Positions 37,040-45,857 of a stretch of 64,000 nucleotides of DNA are shown here, piece by piece. Source of the stretch: JBBQZU01 sp038207425. GTDB taxonomy: Bacteria; Bacteroidota; Bacteroidia; Flavobacteriales_D; Cryomorphaceae. Below the pieces are notes generated by a model, which worked only from the letters and a program-made list of their open reading frames with translations, made no database searches and was not told the origin of the DNA. The DNA lies in NCBI GenBank assembly GCA_038207425.1, contig JBBQZU010000005.1, forward strand, positions 62,001 through 126,000, written 5' to 3'. The position numbers and the translations under genes are program-made. Each line of letters begins with the position of its first letter. Within the stretch, counting starts at the first letter, position 1.

Positions 37040-37163
37040 TCGGGGGCGCATTAGCGATTGATGCTATATGCTAGGCGAAGGACGAATGGCGGAAATGGCG
37101 CGAAGTACATTTGACATGGGCAGTAGCAAGTATCTCCATGATCGCCTGATACACGATTTTACT
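37040..37163 (+). pseudogene. Remnant of a second PA0069-type radical SAM gene (3' end)
   Basis: The peptide GEGRMAEMARSTFDMGSSKY is nearly identical to GEGRMAEMVRSTFDIARKQY near the C-terminus of the intact gene at 34088. Just upstream the DNA still shows the equivalent of the Ser-Asp-Ser-Arg-Phe-Gly-Thr-Arg-Met segment, but with an in-frame stop. After about 37163 similarity ends, though the frame stays open to 37337. It is a fragment of a diverged paralogue, not a recent duplicate. Confidence 0.7.
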
Positions 37164-37446
37164 CACTCACTTTTTTTAAGGCGGACAATTGATTGTTTTA
37201 AATCAATTGCAAAACCATCTGTGCTCAGAGCAAACTTTATACGTGATTTATGGACACTAAGAATGAACCCCCGAAACGGCATAATTGAAATTTTAAAAAT
37301 TACATACTCGCTATGCTGCAGTAGGCTTAGAAATTAAAGCCAGCAGTAACAATAAATTGAGCCGCAGAATTTAGATTCGATCTACTGTTTCGAGATGCTC
37401 CTGTGCTTCTGAAGGTTTCCATTCCAAGGGCCAATATAAAGCAGCT

Positions 37447-38069
37447 TTAACCTGCATATCCAATGCGTACACCTAAATGACCTGAGAATGTAGCTGAAGT
37501 GACATCTAATTCGCCAGCACCTAAATTAAAATTGGGTACTAATGCAAAACCTATAATCAGAGACACCTTTTCTTCTATCAGATGAGCGAATTTCATGTCG
37601 AGCATTACAGGAATCAAAAGATCATCAAAATTGAAACCAATACGCAGGCCCGGACCTATCCCGAACATGTAAATTCCTATCTTACCAATTCCAAATGCAG
37701 ATTGAATGCGCAAGTAACTAAGGCTTTTTTCATTGAATCCGGGCTGACTCCAAAATCAATAGCTGATGTGACTCCAAATTTAATTTCATTCACTTCTGAT
37801 TTGTGCAGGGCTTTTCGTTCTTTTTTTGAAAGCGGTCTTGGCTCTTTAGTAATCAAAGCAATATCAGCACGCGGAATTTCGATGCTCGCTCCATCGCGGG
37901 TTTCAAATGTTATGGAAACTGCTGGTATACTGTCAATTATTTCTCCGCGAAATACGGTGGCATCTTTCTTAAGAATCACGTCATGGTGGGTCCTAGGTAG
38001 CTGAGCACTCGATAACAATGCCCAAAAGAGCATTCCGATCGTAATAAGGTGTCTTAACGGGCAATCCAT
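37447..38069 (-). pseudogene. Frameshifted outer-membrane barrel protein gene
   Basis: The first part (ATG 38069, signal MLFWALLSSAQ) encodes VILKKDATVFRGEIIDSI and an SH3-like stretch ending PLSKKERKALHKSEVNEIKF, then GVTSAIDFGVSPDS. At an A6 run near 37720-37730 (minus strand) the frame changes and continues as LSYLRIQSAFGIGKIGIYMFG, PGLRIGFNFDDLLIPV to a stop at 37447. The two halves make one plausible secreted beta-barrel protein of about 205 residues. Either a true pseudogene or a sequencing error in the homopolymer. Confidence 0.65.
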
Positions 38070-38094
38070 GCCCGCACAGAATTGGGATTTCAAT

Positions 38095-38706
38095 TCAGTG
38101 CTTCAAAACTGTCTTTTTCACCACTTTCGCTTCGCCATCCAAATCGTAAACGATGGGCACTCCTGTTGGGATTTCTACTTGTAGAATTTCATCCTTGGCC
38201 AATCCTTCCAGATACATGATCAGCGCGCGCAAACTGTTTCCATGTGCTGCGATAATAATGTTTTTACCTGCTTTGAGTTTGGGTTCAATCTCTTTTTGGT
38301 AGTAGGGTATTACCCGATCGGCAGTATCGGCCAGGCTTTCGCCGCCGGGAGGGCGCACATCGTAGCTGCGTCTCCATATATGTACCTGTTCTTCGCCGTA
38401 CTCTTCTCGCATCTGGTCTTTGTCTTTACCCTGCAGGTCGCCATACATACGCTCGTTCAGGGCCTGGTCTTTTGTTACAGGTATGTCCGCTTGTCCGATG
38501 GCATTCAGAATTCTGTCGAGCGTTTTATTGGCCCGCATCAGCACCGAGCTGTACGCTTCATCAAAACCGTAGTTTTTCAGCAACTCGCCCGCCTTATTGG
38601 CTTCTTCAATTCCTTTTTTAGCCAGGTCAACATCAACCCAACCGGTAAATTTGTTTTCCTTGTTCCACACGCTTTGTCCGTGGCGCACTATAACGAGTTT
38701 TGACAT
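38095..38706 (-). CDS. gpmA: 2,3-bisphosphoglycerate-dependent phosphoglycerate mutase
   Basis: 203 residues. The catalytic LVIVRHGQSVWNKENKFTGW (His about 9), SSVLMRANKTLD, the proton donor region ALNERMYGDLQG (Glu), RRSYDVRPPGGESLADT and AAHGNSLRALIMYLEG are all intact. It interconverts 3- and 2-phosphoglycerate in glycolysis. It is shorter than the 247-residue E. coli form but normal for the compact form of the family. No TAnnTTTG box was found upstream. Confidence 0.94.
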   Translation of the reverse strand: MSKLVIVRHGQSVWNKENKFTGWVDVDLAKKGIEEANKAGELLKNYGFDEAYSSVLMRANKTLDRILNAIGQADIPVTKDQALNERMYGDLQGKDKDQMREEYGEEQVHIWRRSYDVRPPGGESLADTADRVIPYYQKEIEPKLKAGKNIIIAAHGNSLRALIMYLEGLAKDEILQVEIPTGVPIVYDLDGEAKVVKKTVLKH

Positions 38707-38769
38707 AGTATCGATTTTTAACAGGGCGTAAAGCTAAAAATCTTAGTTCGAATAATGACTTTTCCGAAT

Positions 38770-38890
38770 TCAATGTTTAACAAACTTATACGATCCGATT
38801 TTCTCTCAAGTAACGTCAAGCAATCGTAGTATGTAAGCTCCATCCGGTAGTCTGCTCACATCCAGTCCGGGTTGAACGACTTTGCAAGAG
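38770..38890 (-). pseudogene. T9SS sorting-domain remnant cut off by the IS element
   Basis: Read on the minus strand up to the IS edge the frame gives GLDVSRLPDGAYILRLLDVT, an in-frame TGA at 38808-38806, then EKIGSYKFVKH and a stop at 38770. This is the end of a type A sorting domain. The rest of the gene is missing; the IS3 element begins directly upstream. Confidence 0.6.
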
Positions 38891-38920
38891 TGGACTTGCA
38901 ATGATTTTCCAGACAAAAAG

Positions 38921-39785
38921 TTAAGTGGCATTTCTAATGTTTAGCTGAGCATGAAATTCGTTGATCGTTTGTTTTGCTATTGCAGCATGTCGTCGTGTTC
39001 GTTTGTACCACGTTTCGATCCATTCAAAAAAATGCCAGATAGGCCTGTTCTTTCTTTTCAAAGCGCACTTGATATACCAATTCGACCTTCAGGCTTTTGA
39101 AGAAACTTTCTGCAACGGCGTTGTCCCAGCAATTGCATCTTCGGCTCATACTTCTTTGCACCCCTTGGTGGGTGCTCAATAGGTGAGTGAAAGCCTTACA
39201 GGCGTGCTGCACGACACGGTCGGAATGGAAGAGTAAATTGCCTTCAAGTGGTCTGTTTTTCACTGCCATTTTCCATGCAGCTATGGAGGTATTTTGCGCG
39301 GTCATACCGCTGCTCTGAGACCAACCTACCACCTTGCGATCAAATAGATCGACAATGACTGTGAGGTATAGCCAACCCTTGAGTGTGTGGATGTAGGTAA
39401 TATCTGAAACCCACTTTTGACCTGGGCCCTGGGCGCTGAAGTTCCTGTTGAGCTTATTCTCAGCCACCGGATAGCTATGCTTGGAGTCTGTTGTCGTTAC
39501 GTACTTCTTGGCATGCACGGCACGCAGCCCATGTTACCTCATCAATCGGGCTACGCGCGGTCTTGGAACTGCAAATTCTCTGGCTCTGAGTTCTTCAGCG
39601 ATTCGATGACTACCATACCTAGATTTGGTTTCTAGCAGTATCAGCATTATCTGTGCCAGTAACAAGCGGTTCTCATCATGGCGTGGTGAAGACAGATAAT
39701 TGCGTCAGCTATAAAATGCACTCTTGCTCACCTTGAAGACCCGACACATCATCCCAACAGGAAATTCTTCTTGATAATCTTTCAT
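38921..39785 (-). pseudogene. IS3-family transposase orfB (broken)
   Basis: From ATG 39785 the frame gives KDYQEEFPVGMMCRVFKVSK, TGA at 39707-39705, HTH/linker sequence to a TAA at 39536-39534, then the rve integrase core: KWVSDITYIHT (first Asp), LLFHSDRVVQHA (second Asp; the usual Gly after Arg is Val) and CNCWDNAVAESFFKSLKVE (Glu). An A7 run at 39026-39032 shifts the frame; past it EWIETWYKRTRRHAAIA reads on to the stop at 38921. DDE residues remain but the gene cannot make the protein. Confidence 0.85.
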
Positions 39786-40096
39786 GAATTGACAGATTTC
39801 CTGTCGCTCACGGAGAAGATGCGCACGGCCTTTTTTAAAATGTCGCGCTCGATTGTCATATCTTCCAGTGCTCGCATGAGCCGAGCTAGCTCTTTCTGTT
39901 CTTCGGTGAGATGTTTCTTTCCGTGGCCGCTAAATGCAAGATCTGGGCGATTGGAAAACTCTCTGCGCCAAAGGCAAATCAGTTCTGGAAGAATGTCCAA
40001 CTCTCTGGCAATCTGGTGCACGTTACCGCGAACATTGCTTAATTCGACTGCTTTCTGCTTAAATTCTTTTCTGTAGGTTTTTCTTGATTCTTTCAT
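39782..40096 (-). CDS. IS3-family transposase orfA (HTH)
   Basis: 104 residues: KTYRKEFKQKAVELSNVRGN and VHQIARELDILPELICLWRR form the helix-turn-helix of IS3 OrfA, followed by the leucine-zipper-like LTEEQKELARLMRALEDMTIERDILKKAV. The frame is intact and its stop overlaps the orfB ATG (ATGA), where IS3 elements shift frame to make the OrfAB transposase. With orfB dead it is likely without function beyond possible DNA binding. Confidence 0.88.
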   Translation of the reverse strand: MKESRKTYRKEFKQKAVELSNVRGNVHQIARELDILPELICLWRREFSNRPDLAFSGHGKKHLTEEQKELARLMRALEDMTIERDILKKAVRIFSVSDRKSVNS

Positions 40097-40336
40097 AGGG
40101 TTAAGGTTTATTGTTTCTTGGATTTGACCTTAACTCGGTGTCCGGGCAAATGTAGCAAGTCCACCTGCCAAAATGGCGATGTGGAGAGTAAGCGGGTGGT
40201 GGTGGTGAAGTGAATTGCAGTTGATATCGATTTCACAATCTTTACCGAGACAATAATCCAACCACCCTTCAATGCAATCTACCAAAATACATTGGAGTCT
40301 TTAAATATTTTTTCTTCCAACAAAACAAAAGATTCC

Positions 40337-40344
40337 TATATTTG
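40337..40344 (+). promoter_or_regulatory. -7 box TATATTTG for rpsT
   Basis: TATATTTG lies 35 bp before the rpsT start. There is no clear TTG at the proper distance. The stretch 40164-40336 holds no gene apart from a possible last-residue scrap of another T9SS gene ending at 40213. Confidence 0.55.
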
Positions 40345-40378
40345 CACTCCATTTTTGGAATACAGTATTTAAGACACT

Positions 40379-40636
40379 ATGGCAAATCACAAATCAGCCC
40401 TTAAAAGAATCAGAGCGAACAACGCCCGCAGGGTTATAAACCGCTACCAGCACAAGACTACCAGAAACGCCCTGAAGCGATTACGCGGTATGACTGACCG
40501 CAAAGAAGCCGATATGCTTCTGAAAAGCGTAATCAGCATGTTGGACAAACTCGCCAAGAAAAATATCATTCACAAAAACAAAGCGAGCAACCTTAAATCA
40601 AAGCTTACTAAACACGTACACGCTATCGGAGCTTAA
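40379..40636 (+). CDS. rpsT: 30S ribosomal protein S20
   Basis: 85 residues, full length: MANHKSALKRIRANNARRVI, then the Lys/Arg-rich three-helix bundle (RNALKRLRGMTDRKEADMLL) and LDKLAKKNIIHKNKASNLKS. It binds 16S rRNA in the small subunit body. Transcribed alone from a TATATTTG box and closed by a hairpin at 40663. Confidence 0.97.
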   Translation: MANHKSALKRIRANNARRVINRYQHKTTRNALKRLRGMTDRKEADMLLKSVISMLDKLAKKNIIHKNKASNLKSKLTKHVHAIGA

Positions 40637-40662
40637 TTACTCCATCAGAATATAAATAGTTC

Positions 40663-40693
40663 AAAACCCACCGCAACTTCGGTGGGTTTTTTT
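40663..40693 (+). terminator. Terminator after rpsT
   Basis: Perfect 11-bp stem AAAACCCACCG / CGGTGGGTTTT (40663-40673, 40680-40690), loop of 6, then more T. Confidence 0.88.
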
Positions 40694-40759
40694 GTGTCCA
40701 AAAAGAAGTACGAGCGGAGTACATGATCAAATTTCATTTTTGGCTATATTTCGCTCACC

Positions 40760-41458
40760 ATGAAACCACTCACCGAAACTTCCGGAATAAAGGCCTGGGC
40801 CGAAGACGACCGTCCCCGTGAAAAACTATTGCTCAAAGGGCGCAGCGCCCTGAGCGATGCGGAACTTATTGCCATTTTGCTTGGCTCCGGCTCACGAGAG
40901 CTTACCGCCGTTGATCTGGCCAAGCACATCCTTTCAAGCACCGGCAACCGCCTCAATGACCTGGCCCGCTTGCAGGTAGCTGATTTGTGCAAGTTTAAAG
41001 GCATAGGCGAAGCCAAGGCAATCAGCATCGTGGCAGCCCTGGAACTCGGACGCCGCCGCCGCGAAGAAGAAGCTGTACAGAAATCTAAAATTACATCGAG
41101 CCGCGATATATACGAGTTGCTCAGCGCCACCCTTGCCGATATTGACCATGAAGAATTTTGGATTATTCTCCTCAATCGATCAAACAATGTGAAGGATAAA
41201 GTATGCATCAGTAGGGGAGGCATTTCTGGTACTGTGGTAGATGCCCGACTGGTATTCAAACCCGCACTTGAGCAACTCGCATCGGGCATTATACTCTGCC
41301 ACAACCACCCCAGCGGAAACCTTAAGCCCAGCGATGCCGACAGAAAGCTCACTGCCAAATTGGTGGAATGTGGCAAAGTATTCGACATTTCAGTTACCGA
41401 TCACCTTATCTTTACCGACCACGGTTACTTCAGCTTTGCTGATGAAGGCCTGATTTAA
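40760..41458 (+). CDS. radC: RadC/JAB-domain DNA repair-like protein
   Basis: 232 residues: UPF0758 N-terminal helices (RPREKLLLKGRSALSDAELI, helix-hairpin-helix FKGIGEAKAISIVAALELGR), then the JAMM metalloprotease-like motif IILCHNHPSGNLKPSDADRK (His-x-His-Pro ... Asp). The name is historical; a role in repair is not established. A near-match to the -7 box (TATATTTC) lies just upstream. wecB follows after 8 bp. Confidence 0.92.
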   Translation: MKPLTETSGIKAWAEDDRPREKLLLKGRSALSDAELIAILLGSGSRELTAVDLAKHILSSTGNRLNDLARLQVADLCKFKGIGEAKAISIVAALELGRRRREEEAVQKSKITSSRDIYELLSATLADIDHEEFWIILLNRSNNVKDKVCISRGGISGTVVDARLVFKPALEQLASGIILCHNHPSGNLKPSDADRKLTAKLVECGKVFDISVTDHLIFTDHGYFSFADEGLI

Positions 41459-41466
41459 TCCATTTC

Positions 41467-42600
41467 ATGCTAAAAATTATAACTGTAGTAGGGGCAAGGC
41501 CCCAAATCATAAAGGCTGCCGCCATTGCACGCAATGTTCAAACGCGCTTCGGCAAGCAGATCAATGAAATCATTGTTCATACCGGCCAGCATTACGACGC
41601 GGCCATGAGCGGACAATTCTTTACTGAACTCGGAATACCGCAGCCGCTGTACAATCTTGAAACGGGCTCGGGAAGCCACGGCGCGCAAACTGCATCTATG
41701 CTCGCAGCACTTGAGCAAACCTTCGAAGTAGAAAATCCCGATTGCGTGCTGATATACGGCGATACCAACAGCACCGTAGCTGCTGCTCTGGCTGCCGCCA
41801 AAATGCATATACCCGTGGCACATGTGGAAGCGGGTATGCGAAGCTTCGACAAAACCATGCCCGAAGAACTCAACCGCGTGTTGAGCGACCACACATCTAC
41901 TTTTCTACTGTGCCCCACCGCTACGGCTGTGCAGAATTTGCGCAATGAAGGTTTTCGCGAAAGCGCAAATACACCCAATATCAACCATCCTCTTGTGGCC
42001 AATGTGGGCGATGTGATGTATGACAATGCCCTACACTATACCGCCGGCAGCGAGCCTGAATGTAAGGTGCGAGGAATTCATCTTTCGACAAAAATGTTCA
42101 TGCTCTCCACCCTTCACCGTGCATCGAATACAGCCGATAAAACCGCAGTTGAAGCACTGCTAGCCACCCTGTGCAAAGTAGCCGCATCATTTGGCGAAAG
42201 CATCATTTTCCCCATGCACCCGCGTACCCGCCACTTGCTCGGTGCCACTACTGAAGTACTTGATAAAATATATGCCCCAACCGGACTGCGCATTGTGGAG
42301 CCGCTTGGATACCGCGATATAATCTGGTGTGCCAAAAACGCGTCGGTAGTGATTACTGATAGCGGCGGATTGCAGAAAGAAGCCGCCTATTTCGGCACAC
42401 CTTCCGTAGTACTGCGCGATGAAACAGAGTGGGTGGAGTTGGTAGATCAAGGCTTTGTGCAATTGATAGGCAATCGCACTGCTCTACTGAAAGATGCCGT
42501 AAGCACACAGCGCAATTTCAGAGGTACACTTAGCGGTACGCCTTATGGAAATGGTGATGCCGCAAGTAAAATTTGCGAACTTCTGCTGAAACATCTCTAG
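41467..42600 (+). CDS. wecB: UDP-N-acetylglucosamine 2-epimerase (non-hydrolysing)
   Basis: 377 residues. VVGARPQIIKAAAIARN, EIIVHTGQHYDAAMSGQFF, VLIYGDTNSTVAAALAA, HVEAGMRSFDKTMPEELNR and the late ITDSGGLQKEAAYFGTPSVV are the complete epimerase signature. It makes UDP-ManNAc for surface polysaccharide. It ends 1 bp before the deacetylase gene, suggesting a shared role in cell-surface glycan synthesis. Confidence 0.95.
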   Translation: MLKIITVVGARPQIIKAAAIARNVQTRFGKQINEIIVHTGQHYDAAMSGQFFTELGIPQPLYNLETGSGSHGAQTASMLAALEQTFEVENPDCVLIYGDTNSTVAAALAAAKMHIPVAHVEAGMRSFDKTMPEELNRVLSDHTSTFLLCPTATAVQNLRNEGFRESANTPNINHPLVANVGDVMYDNALHYTAGSEPECKVRGIHLSTKMFMLSTLHRASNTADKTAVEALLATLCKVAASFGESIIFPMHPRTRHLLGATTEVLDKIYAPTGLRIVEPLGYRDIIWCAKNASVVITDSGGLQKEAAYFGTPSVVLRDETEWVELVDQGFVQLIGNRTALLKDAVSTQRNFRGTLSGTPYGNGDAASKICELLLKHL

Positions 42601-42601
42601 T

Positions 42602-43903
42602 ATGATTCGCATTGCAGCCGCTCACATCACTCCGCGATTGAAGTACAGCGCTGACTTTGTATTCAGAATTTGGCTAGGGATACCCTACAGCCTCTATGAA
42701 CTAAGCGCTGATGCTGAGCCCAATCAAATGGCAATATTTTACGGAAGTAATGAAGGTGTCGCTCATGGCAAATGGGGCCTGCATGTACCCGCTTGCGGTT
42801 TGCTTCACCAAAGGGGTGTGCATCCGGTTGAAATCATTTGGGATCGGTGGGATGAGCTGCCAGTGCTATTTCCCGTAAAGGAAGGTGACCTGCCATTTGA
42901 TCTTTTTGCCGCTGTATTTTTTTGCCTGAGTCGGTATGAGGAATATGGCACAGTACAGCGCGATGCGCATGGAAGATACCCATCAGCAGCTTCGGTATTA
43001 AAACCCTACATCGAAAGGCCACTTGTAGATGAATGGTTGCTGGCATTTGAGCAACTGCTTATTCACCGCGGCCTTATGGAAAAGCCTGCCTTGCGAAACC
43101 TGCGATGGATCAATACCATTGATATTGATATAGCCTACGCATACCGGGGTCGCGGGGTATTACGCGGTATTGGCGCTTATGGCAAAGACCTGCTCGGCGG
43201 CAAATGGAGCCGCATTCGCGAAAGATTCTGTGTGCTCTCCGGATTACAGTCCGATCCCTATGATACTTATGAATTGGTGCGCACTGTTTCTGAAAATGCC
43301 GGTGAAACGGTGTTTTTCGTTTTATGCGGTGAGCGCGGTGGTTTGGACATAAACCTCAATCCGAAAAGCCGCTCAATGCGCAATCTGATCGCCCTATTGA
43401 ACCGGTGGGCGGTGCTGGGCATACACCCTTCTTATGCTTCGCATACCGATGCGTCAATACTTGCGGCTGAGGTGGCACTGCTGTCTGAAATATTGGAAAG
43501 TGAAGTGATTTGCAGCAGGCAGCACTTTTTAAAATTCCACCTTCCGGATACATACCAGCTTCTTGCAGCAGCGGGCATCAAGCGCGACTACAGCATGGGC
43601 TACGCCGATGCAATAGGTTTTCGCTCGGGTACCGCTCACCCACACCTGTTTTACAACCTTTTGCGCGATGAAACTACCGAACTGGAACTTGTGCCGCTAA
43701 TAGCCATGGACAGCGCCATGCTGCACTATATGAAACTTACACCCGCGGAAGCATTGGCCAAACTCAATGACCTTTGGGCGAAAGCCACACCTACCGGAGG
43801 AAATTTTATTACCTTATGGCACAACCATAGTCTGAGCGAACGAGATGAGTGGAAGGGGTGGAGGGATGTATACAAATCATTTGCGGAATTGGCTAAAACC
43901 TAA
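42602..43903 (+). CDS. Polysaccharide deacetylase family protein (DUF7033 N-terminal)
   Basis: 433 residues. The N-terminal third (IPYSLYELSADAEPNQMAIF, FAAVFFCLSRYEEYG) resembles the domain found ahead of the catalytic part in these bacteroidota proteins. The NodB-like part starts with WINTIDIDIAYAYRGRG (metal Asp region), continues VLGIHPSYASHTD and ends TLWHNHSLSERDEWKGW. It probably removes an acetyl group from a surface glycan. Immediate linkage to wecB (1 bp) supports that, but the substrate is unknown. Confidence 0.85.
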   Translation: MIRIAAAHITPRLKYSADFVFRIWLGIPYSLYELSADAEPNQMAIFYGSNEGVAHGKWGLHVPACGLLHQRGVHPVEIIWDRWDELPVLFPVKEGDLPFDLFAAVFFCLSRYEEYGTVQRDAHGRYPSAASVLKPYIERPLVDEWLLAFEQLLIHRGLMEKPALRNLRWINTIDIDIAYAYRGRGVLRGIGAYGKDLLGGKWSRIRERFCVLSGLQSDPYDTYELVRTVSENAGETVFFVLCGERGGLDINLNPKSRSMRNLIALLNRWAVLGIHPSYASHTDASILAAEVALLSEILESEVICSRQHFLKFHLPDTYQLLAAAGIKRDYSMGYADAIGFRSGTAHPHLFYNLLRDETTELELVPLIAMDSAMLHYMKLTPAEALAKLNDLWAKATPTGGNFITLWHNHSLSERDEWKGWRDVYKSFAELAKT

Positions 43904-44046
43904 ATTCTTGCATAATTCACAATGGTTTCGGGCAAACTGCACCGCACTCAGTTTTACATATTTTCTCAACATTCTTTTGCAATCGTGGCGACCTGTAACG
44001 CCGAAAATTGTGAAACAACTACCTTTATCAAAAACCTGAGCAGTTC

Positions 44047-44697
44047 ATGATCCACGAAATAGGCCGCAACAATTCAATATTCAATCAGTTTCTTCGTGAG
44101 ATACGCGACGAGACCATTCAAAAAGACCGTGCGCGTTTCCGCCGAAACATGGAGCGCATGGGAGAGATATTTGCCTATGAGCTAAGCAAAAATCTTGACT
44201 ATAAAACGGAAGATGTAATTACTCCGCTTGGTACTGCTTCAATGCGCCTGCCGGAGAGCTATCCTGTGCTTGCTACGATTCTTAGAGCAGGACTTCCTTT
44301 TCATCAGGGCATGCTCAACTATTTCGACCATGCTGAGAGCGCATTCGTGTCGGCTTATCGCATGCATGGCAAAAGCCACGAAGATTTTCAGGTAAAGGTT
44401 GAGTACATGAGTTGTCCTGTGCTTACAGGCCGGCACCTGGTTATAGCCGACCCGATGCTGGCCACAGGGCAAAGTATGGTGCTGGTATATAAAGCACTTA
44501 AGGCAAATGGTGCTCCGCTGCATATACATATTGTTACCCTCCTGGCTACTCAGGAAGGCATGGCATTTGTTCGCAAGAACCTTCCGGATAATACTACGCT
44601 TTGGGTAGGTGCAATTGACGATGAACTCACGGCGCAGGCATACATCGTGCCCGGGCTTGGCGATGCCGGAGATTTGGCCTTCGGAAAGAAACAGTAA
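44047..44697 (+). CDS. upp: Uracil phosphoribosyltransferase
   Basis: 216 residues. PRPP-binding ILRAGLPFHQGMLNYFDHAE and VIADPMLATGQSM, RDETIQKDRARFRRNMER near the start and the uracil site YIVPGLGDAGDLAFG at the C-terminus. It converts uracil and PRPP to UMP for salvage. A stretch of 143 bp without a gene precedes it, containing TACCTTTA, one base off the -7 consensus. The next gene follows after 6 bp. Confidence 0.94.
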   Translation: MIHEIGRNNSIFNQFLREIRDETIQKDRARFRRNMERMGEIFAYELSKNLDYKTEDVITPLGTASMRLPESYPVLATILRAGLPFHQGMLNYFDHAESAFVSAYRMHGKSHEDFQVKVEYMSCPVLTGRHLVIADPMLATGQSMVLVYKALKANGAPLHIHIVTLLATQEGMAFVRKNLPDNTTLWVGAIDDELTAQAYIVPGLGDAGDLAFGKKQ

Positions 44698-44703
44698 TTA
44701 ATA

Positions 44704-45171
44704 ATGCTCCTCACCGAAATAGCTACCGCACTTGGAATTTTTCTCCTTAGCTCTGTGAAGTTCTTATTTGCTCCAAGCGCGGCAGTTGCAGCAGGGTATA
44801 ATTTTTTGGAAACTGTTTCTCTCACTACTTTCGGCGGAATGGCAGGGGTTTTGTTTTTCTATTATGCGGGAAGTTGTGTAATTGAAAAAATTGCTGCCCT
44901 GCTTCAGAAAATGGACAATAAACCCTCAGGCAAAAAAGTGTTCACCCGAAGAAACAGGATTATTGTGAATGTAAAACTCAATTTTGGTCTTATCGGACTC
45001 GCAATTATCTCCCCTGCGCTAATCAGTATTCCCATTGGTTCGGTACTGGCGGCTAGGTTTTATCAGGGCAATCCATACGTGATACCCATTATGTTTGTCA
45101 GCACGCTGCTCTGGTCTGTTGGCCTTACCGCTTTCAGCCTGATGGTTAAAGCAAATATCGTTGGTGTATGA
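44704..45171 (+). CDS. Small membrane protein of unknown function
   Basis: 155 residues with about four hydrophobic segments (TALGIFLLSSVKFLFAPSAA; TFGGMAGVLFFYYAG; LIGLAIISPALISIPIGSVL; IPIMFVSTLLWSVGLTAFSL) and a basic cytoplasmic-like loop (KKVFTRRNRIIV) in the middle. Similar short unnamed membrane proteins occur in flavobacteria. It lies between upp and yjjG and overlaps yjjG by four bases (ATGA), so it is translated together with the latter. Confidence 0.75.
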   Translation: MLLTEIATALGIFLLSSVKFLFAPSAAVAAGYNFLETVSLTTFGGMAGVLFFYYAGSCVIEKIAALLQKMDNKPSGKKVFTRRNRIIVNVKLNFGLIGLAIISPALISIPIGSVLAARFYQGNPYVIPIMFVSTLLWSVGLTAFSLMVKANIVGV

Positions 45172-45857
45172 AAAGCTACAACCATGTTTTTTTTGATTTA
45201 GACCGCACCCTGTGGGATTTTGATGCCAATTCGCGGGCTGCGCTTATCGATATCTGCTCAGTGAATGGTCTTTCAGAACGTATTCCGGTGGAAGAATTTA
45301 TAAAGGTGTACCAAAAGATCAATGAAATGCTCTGGAAGGCCTATCGGATGGGCAATGTAAATAAGAAAACACTTCGGGTGCTGCGTTTTGCGAAAGCCCT
45401 TGAACATTTCGGAATACATGATACTTTGCTGGGTGAACGGATGGGTGAAGCTTACATAGACCTCAGTCCAAAAAAAACCACCCTACTGCCCAATACCCTA
45501 GAAACACTCGATTACCTTGCCGGTAAATATAAACTGCACATTATCACCAACGGTTTTGAAGAAGTACAGCATACCAAATTGAACAATAGCGGCTTGTCAC
45601 TCTATTTCACGGAAGTGATAACCAGCGAAAGGGCTGCCGCTAGAAAACCCAGCCCCGAAGTATTTCAACTAGCTCTGCACCTGGCTAATGCACGCAACCA
45701 TGAAGCCATTATGGTGGGCGATGACCTTGAAACCGACATGGCCGGTGCGCGTGCTGTGTGGATAGACCATGTGTACTTTAATCCTGAAAAACAGCTACAT
45801 AATGAGCCTGTAACCCATGAAATAAACGATCTGTGTGAGCTCAGGAACCTTTTGTAG
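45168..45857 (+). CDS. YjjG-family noncanonical pyrimidine nucleotidase (HAD)
   Basis: 229 residues. HAD motif I FFDLDRTLWDFDANSRAAL, motif II HIITNGFEEVQHTKLNNSGL, motif III RKPSPEVFQLAL and motif IV MVGDDLETDMAGARAV are all present, with a four-helix cap between. The family dephosphorylates nucleoside monophosphates, including non-canonical pyrimidines, which fits its place beside upp. Its last 17 bp overlap the convergent psd gene. Confidence 0.9.
   Translation: MKSYNHVFFDLDRTLWDFDANSRAALIDICSVNGLSERIPVEEFIKVYQKINEMLWKAYRMGNVNKKTLRVLRFAKALEHFGIHDTLLGERMGEAYIDLSPKKTTLLPNTLETLDYLAGKYKLHIITNGFEEVQHTKLNNSGLSLYFTEVITSERAAARKPSPEVFQLALHLANARNHEAIMVGDDLETDMAGARAVWIDHVYFNPEKQLHNEPVTHEINDLCELRNLL

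Larger units (their letters stand above)
38891..40163 (-). mobile_element. Inactivated IS3-family insertion sequence (1,273 bp)
   Basis: Two reading frames on the minus strand (orfA, then orfB in a different frame with an ATGA junction) are bounded by imperfect inverted repeats. The left end is TGGACTTGCAATGATTTTCC; the right end, read inward, is TGGACTTGCTACATTTGCCC. 17 of the first 24 positions match. The length is typical for IS3. No target duplication is seen (flanks AAGAG and CCTGC), and orfB carries two stops and a frameshift, so the copy is old and dead. Confidence 0.88.

Noticed and set aside
36912..37061. 49-codon ORF with IADVRANPRFS as a DUF488 gene
   Set aside because: Only one short motif is similar, the ORF is far too short, and it overlaps the radical SAM remnant; kept as possible debris only.
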